Assembly: GCF_000425585.1 (NCBI RefSeq)
Contig: NZ_AUDS01000020.1
Span: forward strand, 62,001-126,000
Source of the DNA: Terrimonas ferruginea DSM 30193
Lineage (GTDB): Bacteria; Bacteroidota; Bacteroidia; Chitinophagales; Chitinophagaceae
Direction of reading: 5' to 3'
Length of the DNA stretch: 64,000 bases
Shown: piece by piece, positions 54,120-62,403 of the stretch
How positions within the stretch are numbered: the first letter of the stretch is position 1
Layout: each line of letters begins with the position of its first letter
The notes under the pieces: generated by a model
Databases searched by the model: none
What the model was told of the DNA's origin: nothing
What the model saw: only the letters and a program-made list of their open reading frames with translations
Made by a program: the position numbers and the translations under genes

Positions 54120-55646
54120 ATGCAACTTTCGAAGAAAATAGTAAAAGAGATACAACCCGCTGATGGATTGGTGCTGCCAGATGAAAAGTTATTGTCGCTG
54201 CCCGAAAAGGTTTTACAATTCGGCACCGGTGTGCTGCTGCGCGGTCTGCCGGATTATTTTATCGATAAAGCCAACCGCCAGGGAATTTTCAACGGCCGCA
54301 TCGTTGTGGTAAAGTCTACAGCCAGCGGTGGCACCGACGCTTTCGAAAGCCAGGATGGTTTGTTCACACTTTGTGTTCGCGGTATCGAAAATGGGCAGGA
54401 AAAACAGGAAACCATCGTCAATTCTTCCGTAAGCCGCGTGCTGAATGCCGCCACCGCCTGGAAAGATATTCTTGCCTGTGCCGCTAACCCCGATATGCAA
54501 TTGATCATTTCCAATACCACTGAAGTAGGTATTGTGCTGACTGATGATGATATGCATGCAGCGCCACCGGCTTCGTTTCCCGGAAAGTTGCTCGCCTTTC
54601 TCTATGAACGCTACCGCGTATTCAAAGGAGCAGCGAACAGCGGGATGGTGATTGTGCCCACCGAACTGATCGTGAACAACGGCGATAAGCTGCGTGAAAT
54701 CGTATTGGAACAGGCACGCCGTCATGACCTGGAAACTTCCTTCATCGACTGGCTTGAGCAATCCAACTATTTCTGCAATTCATTGGTGGATCGCATTGTG
54801 CCCGGTAAACTTTCGCCGGCCGACCAGGAAGCTACTACTAAACAATTGGGCTATACAGACGACCTGATGATCATGGCCGAGACTTTCCGTCTCTGGGCTA
54901 TCGAAGCTTCAGACGATCGCGTACAAGAAATATTGTCTTTTGCCGCAGCGGATGAAGGCGTGATAATTGCACCCGATATCGAGAAATTCCGCGAACTGAA
55001 ACTGCGTTTGCTGAACGGCACGCATACATTCAGTTGCGGTCTGGCCTTCCTTGCAGGTTTTACCACCGTGAAAGAAGCGATGGCCGACGAACAGATGAGC
55101 GTGTTTGTCCATAACCTGATGATACAGGAAATGGCAAGAGCCGTGAGCAATGAAACGATTTCGTACAGCGAAGCATGTGATTTTTCTGCACGTTTGCTGG
55201 ATCGTTTCCGCAATCCCTTCCTCGAACATCAATGGATTGCCATCACGCTGAACTATACTTCGAAAATGAAAATGCGCAACATCCCGGTGCTGTTGCGTCA
55301 TTATGCCAATACGGATAAAGTGCCTGCACACATGGCGCTTGGTTTTGCCGCTTACCTGTTATTCATGAATGGCAAAGCCGTAGCGGATAACCGTTTTGAA
55401 GGAACGCTCAATGGTGTGAATTATCCGATACAGGATGATCAGGCTGGTTACTTTGCCGCAAAATGGGAACAAGCCGGCAACGATGCAACGGCACTCGTGG
55501 AAAGTGTATTGTCGGACAAAGAACAGTGGGATACCGATCTTACCCAGCTTCCCGGTTTTGCGCAGGCTGTTAAAAATGAATTGGAATCATTGCAGCAGAA
55601 AGGAGCCAATGAAACGCTCCGCAATGCTGTGCTACAAAAAATATAA
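54120..55646 (+). CDS. uxaB: tagaturonate reductase (altronate oxidoreductase)
   Basis: A 508-residue cytosolic NAD-dependent enzyme of the mannitol dehydrogenase family that reduces tagaturonate to altronate. The nucleotide-binding start is KVLQFGTGVLLRGLPDYFIDKAN. ISNTTEVGIVL, VPTELIVNNGDKL, FCNSLVDRIVPG and LNGTHTFSCGLAFLAG are hallmarks of UxaB/UxuB-type reductases. The UxaB assignment over UxuB rests on its place in a galacturonate operon and on general resemblance. It is followed by uxaA after three bases. Confidence 0.93.
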   Translation: MQLSKKIVKEIQPADGLVLPDEKLLSLPEKVLQFGTGVLLRGLPDYFIDKANRQGIFNGRIVVVKSTASGGTDAFESQDGLFTLCVRGIENGQEKQETIVNSSVSRVLNAATAWKDILACAANPDMQLIISNTTEVGIVLTDDDMHAAPPASFPGKLLAFLYERYRVFKGAANSGMVIVPTELIVNNGDKLREIVLEQARRHDLETSFIDWLEQSNYFCNSLVDRIVPGKLSPADQEATTKQLGYTDDLMIMAETFRLWAIEASDDRVQEILSFAAADEGVIIAPDIEKFRELKLRLLNGTHTFSCGLAFLAGFTTVKEAMADEQMSVFVHNLMIQEMARAVSNETISYSEACDFSARLLDRFRNPFLEHQWIAITLNYTSKMKMRNIPVLLRHYANTDKVPAHMALGFAAYLLFMNGKAVADNRFEGTLNGVNYPIQDDQAGYFAAKWEQAGNDATALVESVLSDKEQWDTDLTQLPGFAQAVKNELESLQQKGANETLRNAVLQKI

Positions 55647-55649
55647 CTG

Positions 55650-57290
55650 ATGCAACAAGTGTTAAAGGTCCATGCCAAAGACAATGTGCTGGTGGCATTG
55701 CGGGACCTGGCGAAAGGACAGGAGATTGAATTCAACGGTGAAAAATTCACTTTGCAGGATGATATTCCTGCCAAACATAAATTTTTCACACAGGATATGC
55801 AGGCGGGTGATGAAATCACCATGTATGGAGTGCTTGTAGGAAAGACCCAGGTGTTTGTGCCTTCGGGAGGTCGCATGACAACGGAGAATACCAAACACGC
55901 GGCGGATCCCTTTTTCTTCCGTCCTTATAACTATAGCTGGCAGCCGCCGGATGTTTCGCGTTTTGAAGGCCGCACATTCAATGGTTATCACCGAAGCGAC
56001 GGGCGTGTGGGTACGGCCAATTACTGGCTTTTCATTCCAACCGTTTTTTGTGAGAACCGCAACCTCGATGTGATCCGCGAAGCGATGCACAACGAACTCG
56101 GTTATTCCGTTACTGATAAATACAAACAGAAAACACATCACCTGCTCGAACTGTACCGCGAAGGCGCCGATCTCAGCAGTGCCGATCTCGATCTGCGTGA
56201 ATCCGTTTATCCGGTGAACCGCGTTTTTCCGAATGTAGACGGTATCAAGTTCCTGAATCACCAGGGAGGATGCGGCGGCATTCGCCAGGATGCGGCTATT
56301 CTCAGTAAACTGCTCGCGGCTTATGCCGATCATCCGAATGTGGCGGGTGTAACCGTGCTGAGCCTGGGATGCCAGAATCTGCAGGTGGCAGATTTTCTTA
56401 AAGACCTGAAAGAACGTAATCCTAAATTTGATAAGCCACTGCACATTTTCGAGCAGCAGCAATCACAAAGCGAGGAGCAACTCATTACCGAAGCGATCCG
56501 CCAGACCTTTTTGGGTTTGATCGAAATAAATAAATTCGAACGCCAACCCGCACCGCTCGATAAAATGGTGGTCGGTGTGAAATGTGGTGGCAGCGATGGT
56601 TTCAGTGGCATCTCTGCCAACCCGGCTGTTGGCTATTGCAGCGACCTGCTGGTCGGATTGGGCGCGAAAGTATTGCTCGCAGAATTTCCCGAACTCTGTG
56701 GCGCTGAGCAAAACCTGATCGACCGCACCAAAGAAGAAGCTTCTGCAAAAAAGTTCATGCACCTGATGACGGCGTACAACGATGCGGCGCACAAAGTAGG
56801 CTCCGGTTTTCATATGAATCCCTCACCCGGTAATATCCGCGACGGGCTGATTACCGATGCGATCAAGAGTACGGGCGCTGCACGTAAAGGCGGCACCTCA
56901 CCGGTGGAAGATGTGCTTGATTATACAGAACCTGCCGTGAAGCCCGGTCTCAATCTCGTTTGCACACCGGGTAATGATGTGGAAGCAACTACAGGCAAGG
57001 CTGCAAGTGGCGCCACACTTATTTTGTTCACTACAGGTTTGGGCACACCAACCGGCAACCCCGTTTGTCCGACGATCAAAGTGGCTACCAATACCGCGCT
57101 GGCGCGTCGTATGAGTGACATCATCGATATCAATACCGGTCCTATTATCGATGGCGAAAAGACCATTGAACAAATGGGTGAAGAGATATTGGAATACTGT
57201 ATCAAAGCTGCGAGCGGTGAAGTGACGCCGAAAGCAGTGCTGTTGAACCAGGATGATTTTATTCCCTGGAAAAGAGGCGTATCATTATAA
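55650..57290 (+). CDS. uxaA: altronate dehydratase
   Basis: A 546-residue enzyme converting altronate to 2-keto-3-deoxygluconate. An N-terminal SAF domain (about 1-95, VLKVHAKDNVLVALRDLAKGQEI) is fused to the large catalytic domain. The latter has GYHRSDGRVGTANYWLFIPTVFC, HQGGCGGIRQDA, GVKCGGSDGFSGISANPAVG and CTPGNDVEATTGKAASGATLILF. The cysteine-rich motifs fit a metal-dependent dehydratase. The single-chain, two-domain form is the usual UxaA architecture. It lies three bases from uxaB and 38 from uxaC. Confidence 0.95.
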   Translation: MQQVLKVHAKDNVLVALRDLAKGQEIEFNGEKFTLQDDIPAKHKFFTQDMQAGDEITMYGVLVGKTQVFVPSGGRMTTENTKHAADPFFFRPYNYSWQPPDVSRFEGRTFNGYHRSDGRVGTANYWLFIPTVFCENRNLDVIREAMHNELGYSVTDKYKQKTHHLLELYREGADLSSADLDLRESVYPVNRVFPNVDGIKFLNHQGGCGGIRQDAAILSKLLAAYADHPNVAGVTVLSLGCQNLQVADFLKDLKERNPKFDKPLHIFEQQQSQSEEQLITEAIRQTFLGLIEINKFERQPAPLDKMVVGVKCGGSDGFSGISANPAVGYCSDLLVGLGAKVLLAEFPELCGAEQNLIDRTKEEASAKKFMHLMTAYNDAAHKVGSGFHMNPSPGNIRDGLITDAIKSTGAARKGGTSPVEDVLDYTEPAVKPGLNLVCTPGNDVEATTGKAASGATLILFTTGLGTPTGNPVCPTIKVATNTALARRMSDIIDINTGPIIDGEKTIEQMGEEILEYCIKAASGEVTPKAVLLNQDDFIPWKRGVSL

Positions 57291-57328
57291 CTAACCGGCA
57301 GTCCGCTGCCACTGTAAATATGTAACCG

Positions 57329-58762
57329 ATGAAAAAATTTCTCGACGAAAACTTTCTGCTGCATACCGCTACGGCGCAACGTCTTTATCATGAATATGCG
57401 AAAGACATGCCGATCATCGACTATCACTGTCACCTGCCCCCACAGCAGATAGCAGAGGACACGCGTTTTGAAAACATTACACAGGCGTGGCTGTATGGTG
57501 ATCACTACAAGTGGAGAGCCATGCGCACCAATGGAGTGGATGAAAGTTACTGCACGGGTAACCGCGGAGATTGGGAGAAATTTGAACAGTGGGCGGCAAC
57601 CGTTCCTTACACGTTGAGAAATCCTTTGTATCATTGGACGCATCTCGAACTGCAACGTTATTTTAATGTACACGATATATTAAGTCCGAAAACCGCACGT
57701 GCGATTTATGACACCTGTACATCACTGATACAAACACCCGAGTATTCGGTTCGCAACCTGCTCCGCAAAATGAATGTGAAAGTGGTTTGTACCACTGACG
57801 ATCCTGTGGATTCGCTGGAGTATCACCAGCAAATGAAAGAAGAGGGATTTGAAATTCCGATCCTTCCCGCTTTCCGTCCCGACAATGCGATGAATGTAAG
57901 CGATCCGCAGAAGTTCAATGCCTACCTGAAAAAACTGGAAGGTGCCTCCGGCACGTCCATTTCATCGTTCGATGATTTCCTGTATGCCTTACAAAACCGC
58001 CATGATTTCTTTGCGTCGATGGGTTGTTCCGTTTCGGATCATGGCCTGGAGGAAATTTATGCGGAAGACTTTACAGGTTCGGAGATCGATGCCATTTTTA
58101 ATAAAGTCCATGGCGGAAAAAATCTGAACGACAGCGAGCAACGCAAATTCAAGTCGGCGATGCTGCTGCACTTTGCAGAATGGGATTGGGAAAAAGGCTG
58201 GGTGCAACAATTTCACCTGGGTGCGCTGCGCAACAACAACTCGCGCATGATGCAAACGCTCGGACCGGATACAGGATGGGATTCAATCGGAGATTTTTCA
58301 CAAGCACGTGCCTTGTCAAGATTCCTTGATAAACTCGATACCGACAATCACCTTGCTAAAACGATCCTGTATAATCTTAATCCATCCGACAATGAACTGA
58401 TGGCAACGATGATCGGCAACTTCAATGACGGATCTGTTGCGGGCAAAGTGCAGTTTGGTTCGGGCTGGTGGTTCCTCGATCAGAAAGATGGCATGACGCG
58501 TCAATTGAACGCGTTGAGCAACATGGGGCTGCTGAGTCGTTTCGTAGGCATGCTGACGGATTCACGCAGCTTCCTTTCTTTCCCGCGTCACGAATATTTC
58601 CGCCGCCTGTTGTGTGATCTTTTGGGAACAGAAGTAGAAAACGGAGAACTGCCCAACGATATCGAATGGATCGGATCTGTGGTGAAAGATATTTGTTTCA
58701 ACAACAATAAAAATTATTTCAACTGGCAGTTGGAAACAACGCCGATTGTAGCGGAAAAATAA
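57329..58762 (+). CDS. uxaC: uronate isomerase
   Basis: A 477-residue cytosolic isomerase of the amidohydrolase superfamily, converting galacturonate to tagaturonate (and glucuronate to fructuronate), the first step of the pathway. The metal-site histidines are in MPIIDYHCHLPPQQIAED (H33, H35). VVCTTDDPVDSLEYH, ILPAFRPDNAMN, LGALRNNNSRM and GMLTDSRSFLSFPRHEYFRR complete the signature. Because it accepts glucuronate too, it could also process glucuronate released by GH67/GH115 in the xylan locus. A 141-base gap with a palindrome separates it from kdgK. Confidence 0.96.
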   Translation: MKKFLDENFLLHTATAQRLYHEYAKDMPIIDYHCHLPPQQIAEDTRFENITQAWLYGDHYKWRAMRTNGVDESYCTGNRGDWEKFEQWAATVPYTLRNPLYHWTHLELQRYFNVHDILSPKTARAIYDTCTSLIQTPEYSVRNLLRKMNVKVVCTTDDPVDSLEYHQQMKEEGFEIPILPAFRPDNAMNVSDPQKFNAYLKKLEGASGTSISSFDDFLYALQNRHDFFASMGCSVSDHGLEEIYAEDFTGSEIDAIFNKVHGGKNLNDSEQRKFKSAMLLHFAEWDWEKGWVQQFHLGALRNNNSRMMQTLGPDTGWDSIGDFSQARALSRFLDKLDTDNHLAKTILYNLNPSDNELMATMIGNFNDGSVAGKVQFGSGWWFLDQKDGMTRQLNALSNMGLLSRFVGMLTDSRSFLSFPRHEYFRRLLCDLLGTEVENGELPNDIEWIGSVVKDICFNNNKNYFNWQLETTPIVAEK

Positions 58763-58903
58763 GCGCTGACTCCGCGGTGCAGGCACATTTCTTTTTGTGT
58801 TGTGCGCAGCACATCGTATTTTTCACCTTTCCGGCGAAACCCGCCGTGGTATTGAATTTGAGAAAAAAACACCGGTAACGTTTCCGGTGACCGGGTTAGG
58901 CTT
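58763..58903 (+). promoter_or_regulatory. uxaC-kdgK gap with a CG-centred palindrome
   Basis: The gap carries CACCGGTAACGTTTCCGGTG at 58870-58889, a 20-bp inverted repeat with a single central-flank mismatch and AACGTT at its heart, the form of a LacI/GalR-family operator. It ends 14 bases before the kdgK ATG. TGAATTTG (58853-58860) just upstream resembles a -7 box with one mismatch. A smaller hairpin (CGGCG/CGCCG, 58832-58846) precedes it. An internal promoter or an RNA hairpin are both possible. Confidence 0.5.
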
Positions 58904-59932
58904 ATGAATACAACTGTTTTTTGTTTTGGAGAACTGTTGCTGCGCATGTCGCCGTCTTTGGGCGGAGAGTGGATAGCACAAAACTCCATGCCTGTTTATA
59001 TCGGAGGAGCCGAGCTCAATGTAGCTACCGCACTCGGCTGCTGGAATGTCCCTGTACGATATGGTACAGCGCTTCCTGATCATTATCTCACCGACGAAAT
59101 ACTGACTTACGTTCGCTCACGCGAAATCGATACATCTGTCGTTCATCGTTCCGGTGAGCGCATTGGTACTTATTATCTTCCGCAAGGTGCTGACCTGAAA
59201 AATGCCGGTGTTATTTATGACCGTGCCTACTCCTCTTACTGGCAACTGAAGCCGGGCATGATCAACTGGAAAGAAGCATTGGCCGGTTGCGGCTGGTTTC
59301 ATTTCAGCGCTATCAGCCCCGCATTGAACGAAGATGCAGTAGAAGTATTGGAAGAAGCATTGGAAGTTGCTACAGCAATGGGATTAAAAATATCCATTGA
59401 CCTGAACTACCGCGCCAAGTTGTGGAAATACGGCAAGACGCCGCAGGAAATCATGCCGCGCCTGGTGAAGTATTGCGATCTGGTTATGGGCAATATCTGG
59501 GCCGCAGGAAATTTATTGGGAATACCCATTGATGCCGGTGTGCATTTGCAGGACGATAAGAATGTATTCCTGGCACATGCAACAAAAACAGCGGCAGCGA
59601 TCCGCGAACAATATCCGCGTTGCGAATGGGTAGCCAATACCTTCCGTTTCGACGAAGGCAATGGCATCCGTTACTATGCATCACTCGACAGTGCAGCGGG
59701 ACAATCGGTATCGCCTTTATTTGAAACACAACTGGTGGTGGACAAGATCGGCAGTGGTGATTGTTTCATGGGCGGACTGATCTACGGTTTCTGGAATGAA
59801 CTGGAGCCCGCGCAGACAATCGGTTATGCAGCGGCGGCGGCATTCGGCAAGCTGCAGGAAAAAAGCGACGCCACACGTCAGACAGAGAACGATGTAAAAC
59901 GCCTGCTCAATGCACAGGCGGTAAATCCATAG
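58904..59932 (+). CDS. kdgK: 2-keto-3-deoxygluconate kinase (PfkB family)
   Basis: A 342-residue sugar kinase phosphorylating 2-keto-3-deoxygluconate to KDPG. The N-terminus is VFCFGELLLRMSP with GGAELNVATALGCW, the first PfkB signature. SIDLNYRAKLWKYGK is typical of KdgK. The catalytic base D286 lies in KIGSGDCFMGGLIYG, the second signature. The substrate is fixed by its place between uxaC and eda. It starts after a palindrome that may give it separate control. Confidence 0.94.
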   Translation: MNTTVFCFGELLLRMSPSLGGEWIAQNSMPVYIGGAELNVATALGCWNVPVRYGTALPDHYLTDEILTYVRSREIDTSVVHRSGERIGTYYLPQGADLKNAGVIYDRAYSSYWQLKPGMINWKEALAGCGWFHFSAISPALNEDAVEVLEEALEVATAMGLKISIDLNYRAKLWKYGKTPQEIMPRLVKYCDLVMGNIWAAGNLLGIPIDAGVHLQDDKNVFLAHATKTAAAIREQYPRCEWVANTFRFDEGNGIRYYASLDSAAGQSVSPLFETQLVVDKIGSGDCFMGGLIYGFWNELEPAQTIGYAAAAAFGKLQEKSDATRQTENDVKRLLNAQAVNP

Positions 59933-59953
59933 AGCGCTTCGCTCAGTTAATGA

Positions 59954-60622
59954 ATGATCATGGAATACCAGGAACAAATTATTGAGGCGGTAAAACAACA
60001 AGGAGTATTGCCGCTGTTTTATCACGCCGATCCCGAAGTATGTTTGAGCATAACTGCTACTTTATATGAAGCAGGCATACGGGTGATTGAATTTACCAAT
60101 CGTGGTCCGCAGGCGCTGGCAAATTTCCAGTTGCTGGTGAAAACGCGTGATGAAAAATGGCCGGGCTTATTGCTGGCAGTGGGTACGATCCGTTCTGCAG
60201 AGCAGGCGGTAAAATTCATTGATGCAGGAGCTGATTTTCTGATCAGTCCTGTATTTGATGCAGACGTATGTGATGTAGCCTATTTGCATAAAAAACTTTG
60301 GATTCCGGGTTGCATGACACCGACAGAAGTGCATGTGGCAGAAAATGCGGGATGCAAATTTGTAAAACTGTTTCCCGGTAATGCACTCGGACCTGATTTT
60401 GTCAGTGCCATCCGCGAACTGTTCCCGGAAATGTTGTTCATGCCCACAGGTGGTGTGGACGTAAGCCGCGAGAATATCGGCAGTTGGCTCGATGCGGGTG
60501 TATGTGCAGTAGGATTGGGAAGTAAGCTGATCAGTAAAAAACGAATTGCGGATAAAGACTATGCGGGTATCGGGCAGGCCACTAAAGAAGCCCTTGCCAT
60601 CATCCAATCACTCAAAAATTAA
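59954..60622 (+). CDS. eda: KDPG aldolase
   Basis: A 222-residue class I aldolase that splits 2-keto-3-deoxy-6-phosphogluconate into pyruvate and glyceraldehyde-3-phosphate, ending the pathway. GIRVIEFTNRGPQAL holds the catalytic glutamate region. GADFLISPVFD and GCKFVKLFPGNALGPDFV contain the Schiff-base lysine (K138), and MPTGGVD the phosphate-binding end. An ATG two codons later (59960) is an equally possible start. It lies 21 bases after kdgK. Confidence 0.95.
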   Translation: MIMEYQEQIIEAVKQQGVLPLFYHADPEVCLSITATLYEAGIRVIEFTNRGPQALANFQLLVKTRDEKWPGLLLAVGTIRSAEQAVKFIDAGADFLISPVFDADVCDVAYLHKKLWIPGCMTPTEVHVAENAGCKFVKLFPGNALGPDFVSAIRELFPEMLFMPTGGVDVSRENIGSWLDAGVCAVGLGSKLISKKRIADKDYAGIGQATKEALAIIQSLKN

Positions 60623-60628
60623 AAGATT

Positions 60629-62068
60629 ATGCTTGCCAACGGAAACGTGAAAATGACGAATTACCGGTGGGTGGTTTGTTCGATGTTGTTCTTTGCTACG
60701 ACCATCAACTATCTTGACCGCCAGGTACTCTCACTCACCTGGAAAGATCATATTGTTCCGGAGTTTCACTGGAACAATACCGACTATGGTAACATCACTT
60801 CTATTTTCTCGTTGGTCTATGCGGTGTCCATGCTCTTCGCCGGCCGTTTTGTAGACTGGCTGGGAACGAAGAAAGGATTTCTGTGGGCGATCTTCATCTG
60901 GTCTATCGGCGCGTGTTTGCATGCGCTTTGCGGCATTGCCACTTCGGGCTGGATAACCGGTGATTGGTTTGTCAGTTTTGCCGGAGCGAAGGAATCATTG
61001 AAGCAGGTATCCGATACGGTATTGGTGACAACCACCAGCGTGATGTTTTTCATCTTTGCACGTATTGTGTTGGCGATAGGTGAGGCCGGCAACTTTCCTG
61101 CAGCTATCAAGGCGACGGCAGAATACTTTCCCAAAAAAGACCGTGGATTTGCAACCAGTATCTTTAATGCCGGTGCCACGATCGGTGCGATGGCGGCACC
61201 CGCCACCATTCCTTATATCGCCAAATACTGGGGCGGTTGGGAGATAACGTTTATTATCATCGGTGCCCTCGGTTTTATATGGATGGGGCTCTGGATCTTC
61301 ATCTTCAAAAAACCCGAAGAGCATCCAAAAGTCAACAAAGAAGAACTGTCTTATATTCAACAGGACGATATAGGATATACCGAGCATTCCGTACAGACGA
61401 AACGTATGCCTTTCCTGCAGGCATTTAAATACAAACAGACTTGGGCATTCGCTGTGGGCAAATTCATGACGGATGGTGTATGGTGGTTTTTCCTCTTCTG
61501 GATGCCGGCTTACCTGAGTTCTGTTTATAAGTTGTCAGGGACCGAAAGTGCTATTTATCTCACCGTGTTGTATGCCATTACGCTCTTGTCGATTATCGGC
61601 GGATGGTTGCCCACCTTCTTTGTAGAAAAAAGAGGCATGAACCCTTATTCGGGCCGTATGCGCGCCATGTTAATCTTTGCGTTTATTCCATTGCTGGCTT
61701 TGCTGGCGCAGCCACTCGGATACTACTCGGTATGGGTGCCTGTTATCATCGTTGGTATCGCAGGTGCTGCGCACCAGGCCTGGTCGGCAAATATCTTTTC
61801 CACGGTGGGAGATATGTTCCCTAAATCTGCAGTGGCAACAGTAACCGGTATTGGCGGTATGGCGGGTGGTATCGGTTCCTACCTGATCAATAAAGGTTCC
61901 GGTGTATTATTCGACTACGCGGAAAAAACACAATTAAAACTTTTCGGCTTTGAAGGCATCGAGTCGGGCTATTTTATCATCTTTTCCATTTGCTCCGTTG
62001 CTTATCTTATTGGCTGGATGATCATGAAGTCGCTGGTGCCGCATTATAAGGTGATTACGGATATTTGA
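60629..62068 (+). CDS. MFS hexuronate transporter (ExuT-like)
   Basis: A 479-residue, 12-helix major facilitator permease. TNYRWVVCSMLFFATTINYLDRQVLSLTW and ARIVLAIGEAGNFPAAIKATAEYFPKKDRG are the landmarks of the anion:cation symporter branch that includes hexuronate transporter ExuT. A second ATG at residue 9 is close to the first helix and may be the true start. As the last gene of the galacturonate operon, it most likely imports galacturonate (and perhaps glucuronate) across the inner membrane. It begins six bases after eda and ends in the repeat-rich gap before htpG. Confidence 0.9.
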   Translation: MLANGNVKMTNYRWVVCSMLFFATTINYLDRQVLSLTWKDHIVPEFHWNNTDYGNITSIFSLVYAVSMLFAGRFVDWLGTKKGFLWAIFIWSIGACLHALCGIATSGWITGDWFVSFAGAKESLKQVSDTVLVTTTSVMFFIFARIVLAIGEAGNFPAAIKATAEYFPKKDRGFATSIFNAGATIGAMAAPATIPYIAKYWGGWEITFIIIGALGFIWMGLWIFIFKKPEEHPKVNKEELSYIQQDDIGYTEHSVQTKRMPFLQAFKYKQTWAFAVGKFMTDGVWWFFLFWMPAYLSSVYKLSGTESAIYLTVLYAITLLSIIGGWLPTFFVEKRGMNPYSGRMRAMLIFAFIPLLALLAQPLGYYSVWVPVIIVGIAGAAHQAWSANIFSTVGDMFPKSAVATVTGIGGMAGGIGSYLINKGSGVLFDYAEKTQLKLFGFEGIESGYFIIFSICSVAYLIGWMIMKSLVPHYKVITDI

Positions 62069-62082
62069 GTTGTAAGTAGTAA

Positions 62083-62366
62083 GTTTTAAGTTATAAGTAA
62101 ACAGCCTTCGCTCATCTATGAAATGGTAACTGCTTCATTTTCACATTTGCCAAAGGCGACATATGTTGGCACAGCCGTTTTAAGTTATAAGTAAACAGCC
62201 ATGATTCCACACATGAACCATGGCTGTTTCATTTTCACATTTGCCAAAGGCGAAATATGTTGGCACAGCCGTTTTAAGTTATAGGTAAACAGCCATGATT
62301 CTACACATGCATATGGCTGTTTCATTTTCACATTTTCACATTTGCCGAAGGCAACACATTTTCACA
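62083..62366. repeat. 94-bp unit repeated three times, with hairpins
   Basis: Units run 62083-62176, 62177-62270 and 62271-62366. Each starts GTTTTAAGTTATA(A/G)GTAAACAGCC and contains TTCATTTTCACATTTGCC and an AAGGC block. Units 2 and 3 carry a stem (AAACAGCCAT pairing with ATGGCTGTTT) around about 20 bases; in unit 1 the stem is degraded. Units 1 and 2 end ATATGTTGGCACAGCC, while unit 3 replaces that end with TTTTCACA-type copies. A run of TAAGT units (62070-62082) precedes unit 1. The 335-base gap between the transporter and htpG holds nothing else except the terminator. Confidence 0.85.
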
Positions 62367-62367
62367 T

Positions 62368-62403
62368 TAAAAAAGCCCCCGCCAAAGGCGAGGGGCTTTT
62401 TAA
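62368..62403. terminator. bidirectional intrinsic terminator between the transporter and htpG
   Basis: AAAAAGCCCC and CGCC pair with GGCG and GGGGCTTTTT around an AAA loop, with A-rich and T-rich ends on both sides. It adjoins the htpG stop codon (62404-62406) and can serve both converging transcripts. Confidence 0.92.

Noticed and set aside
62083-62366. CRISPR-like array
   Set aside because: The three units are repeats over their whole 94 bases with no unique spacers between short identical repeats, and no cas gene is near.
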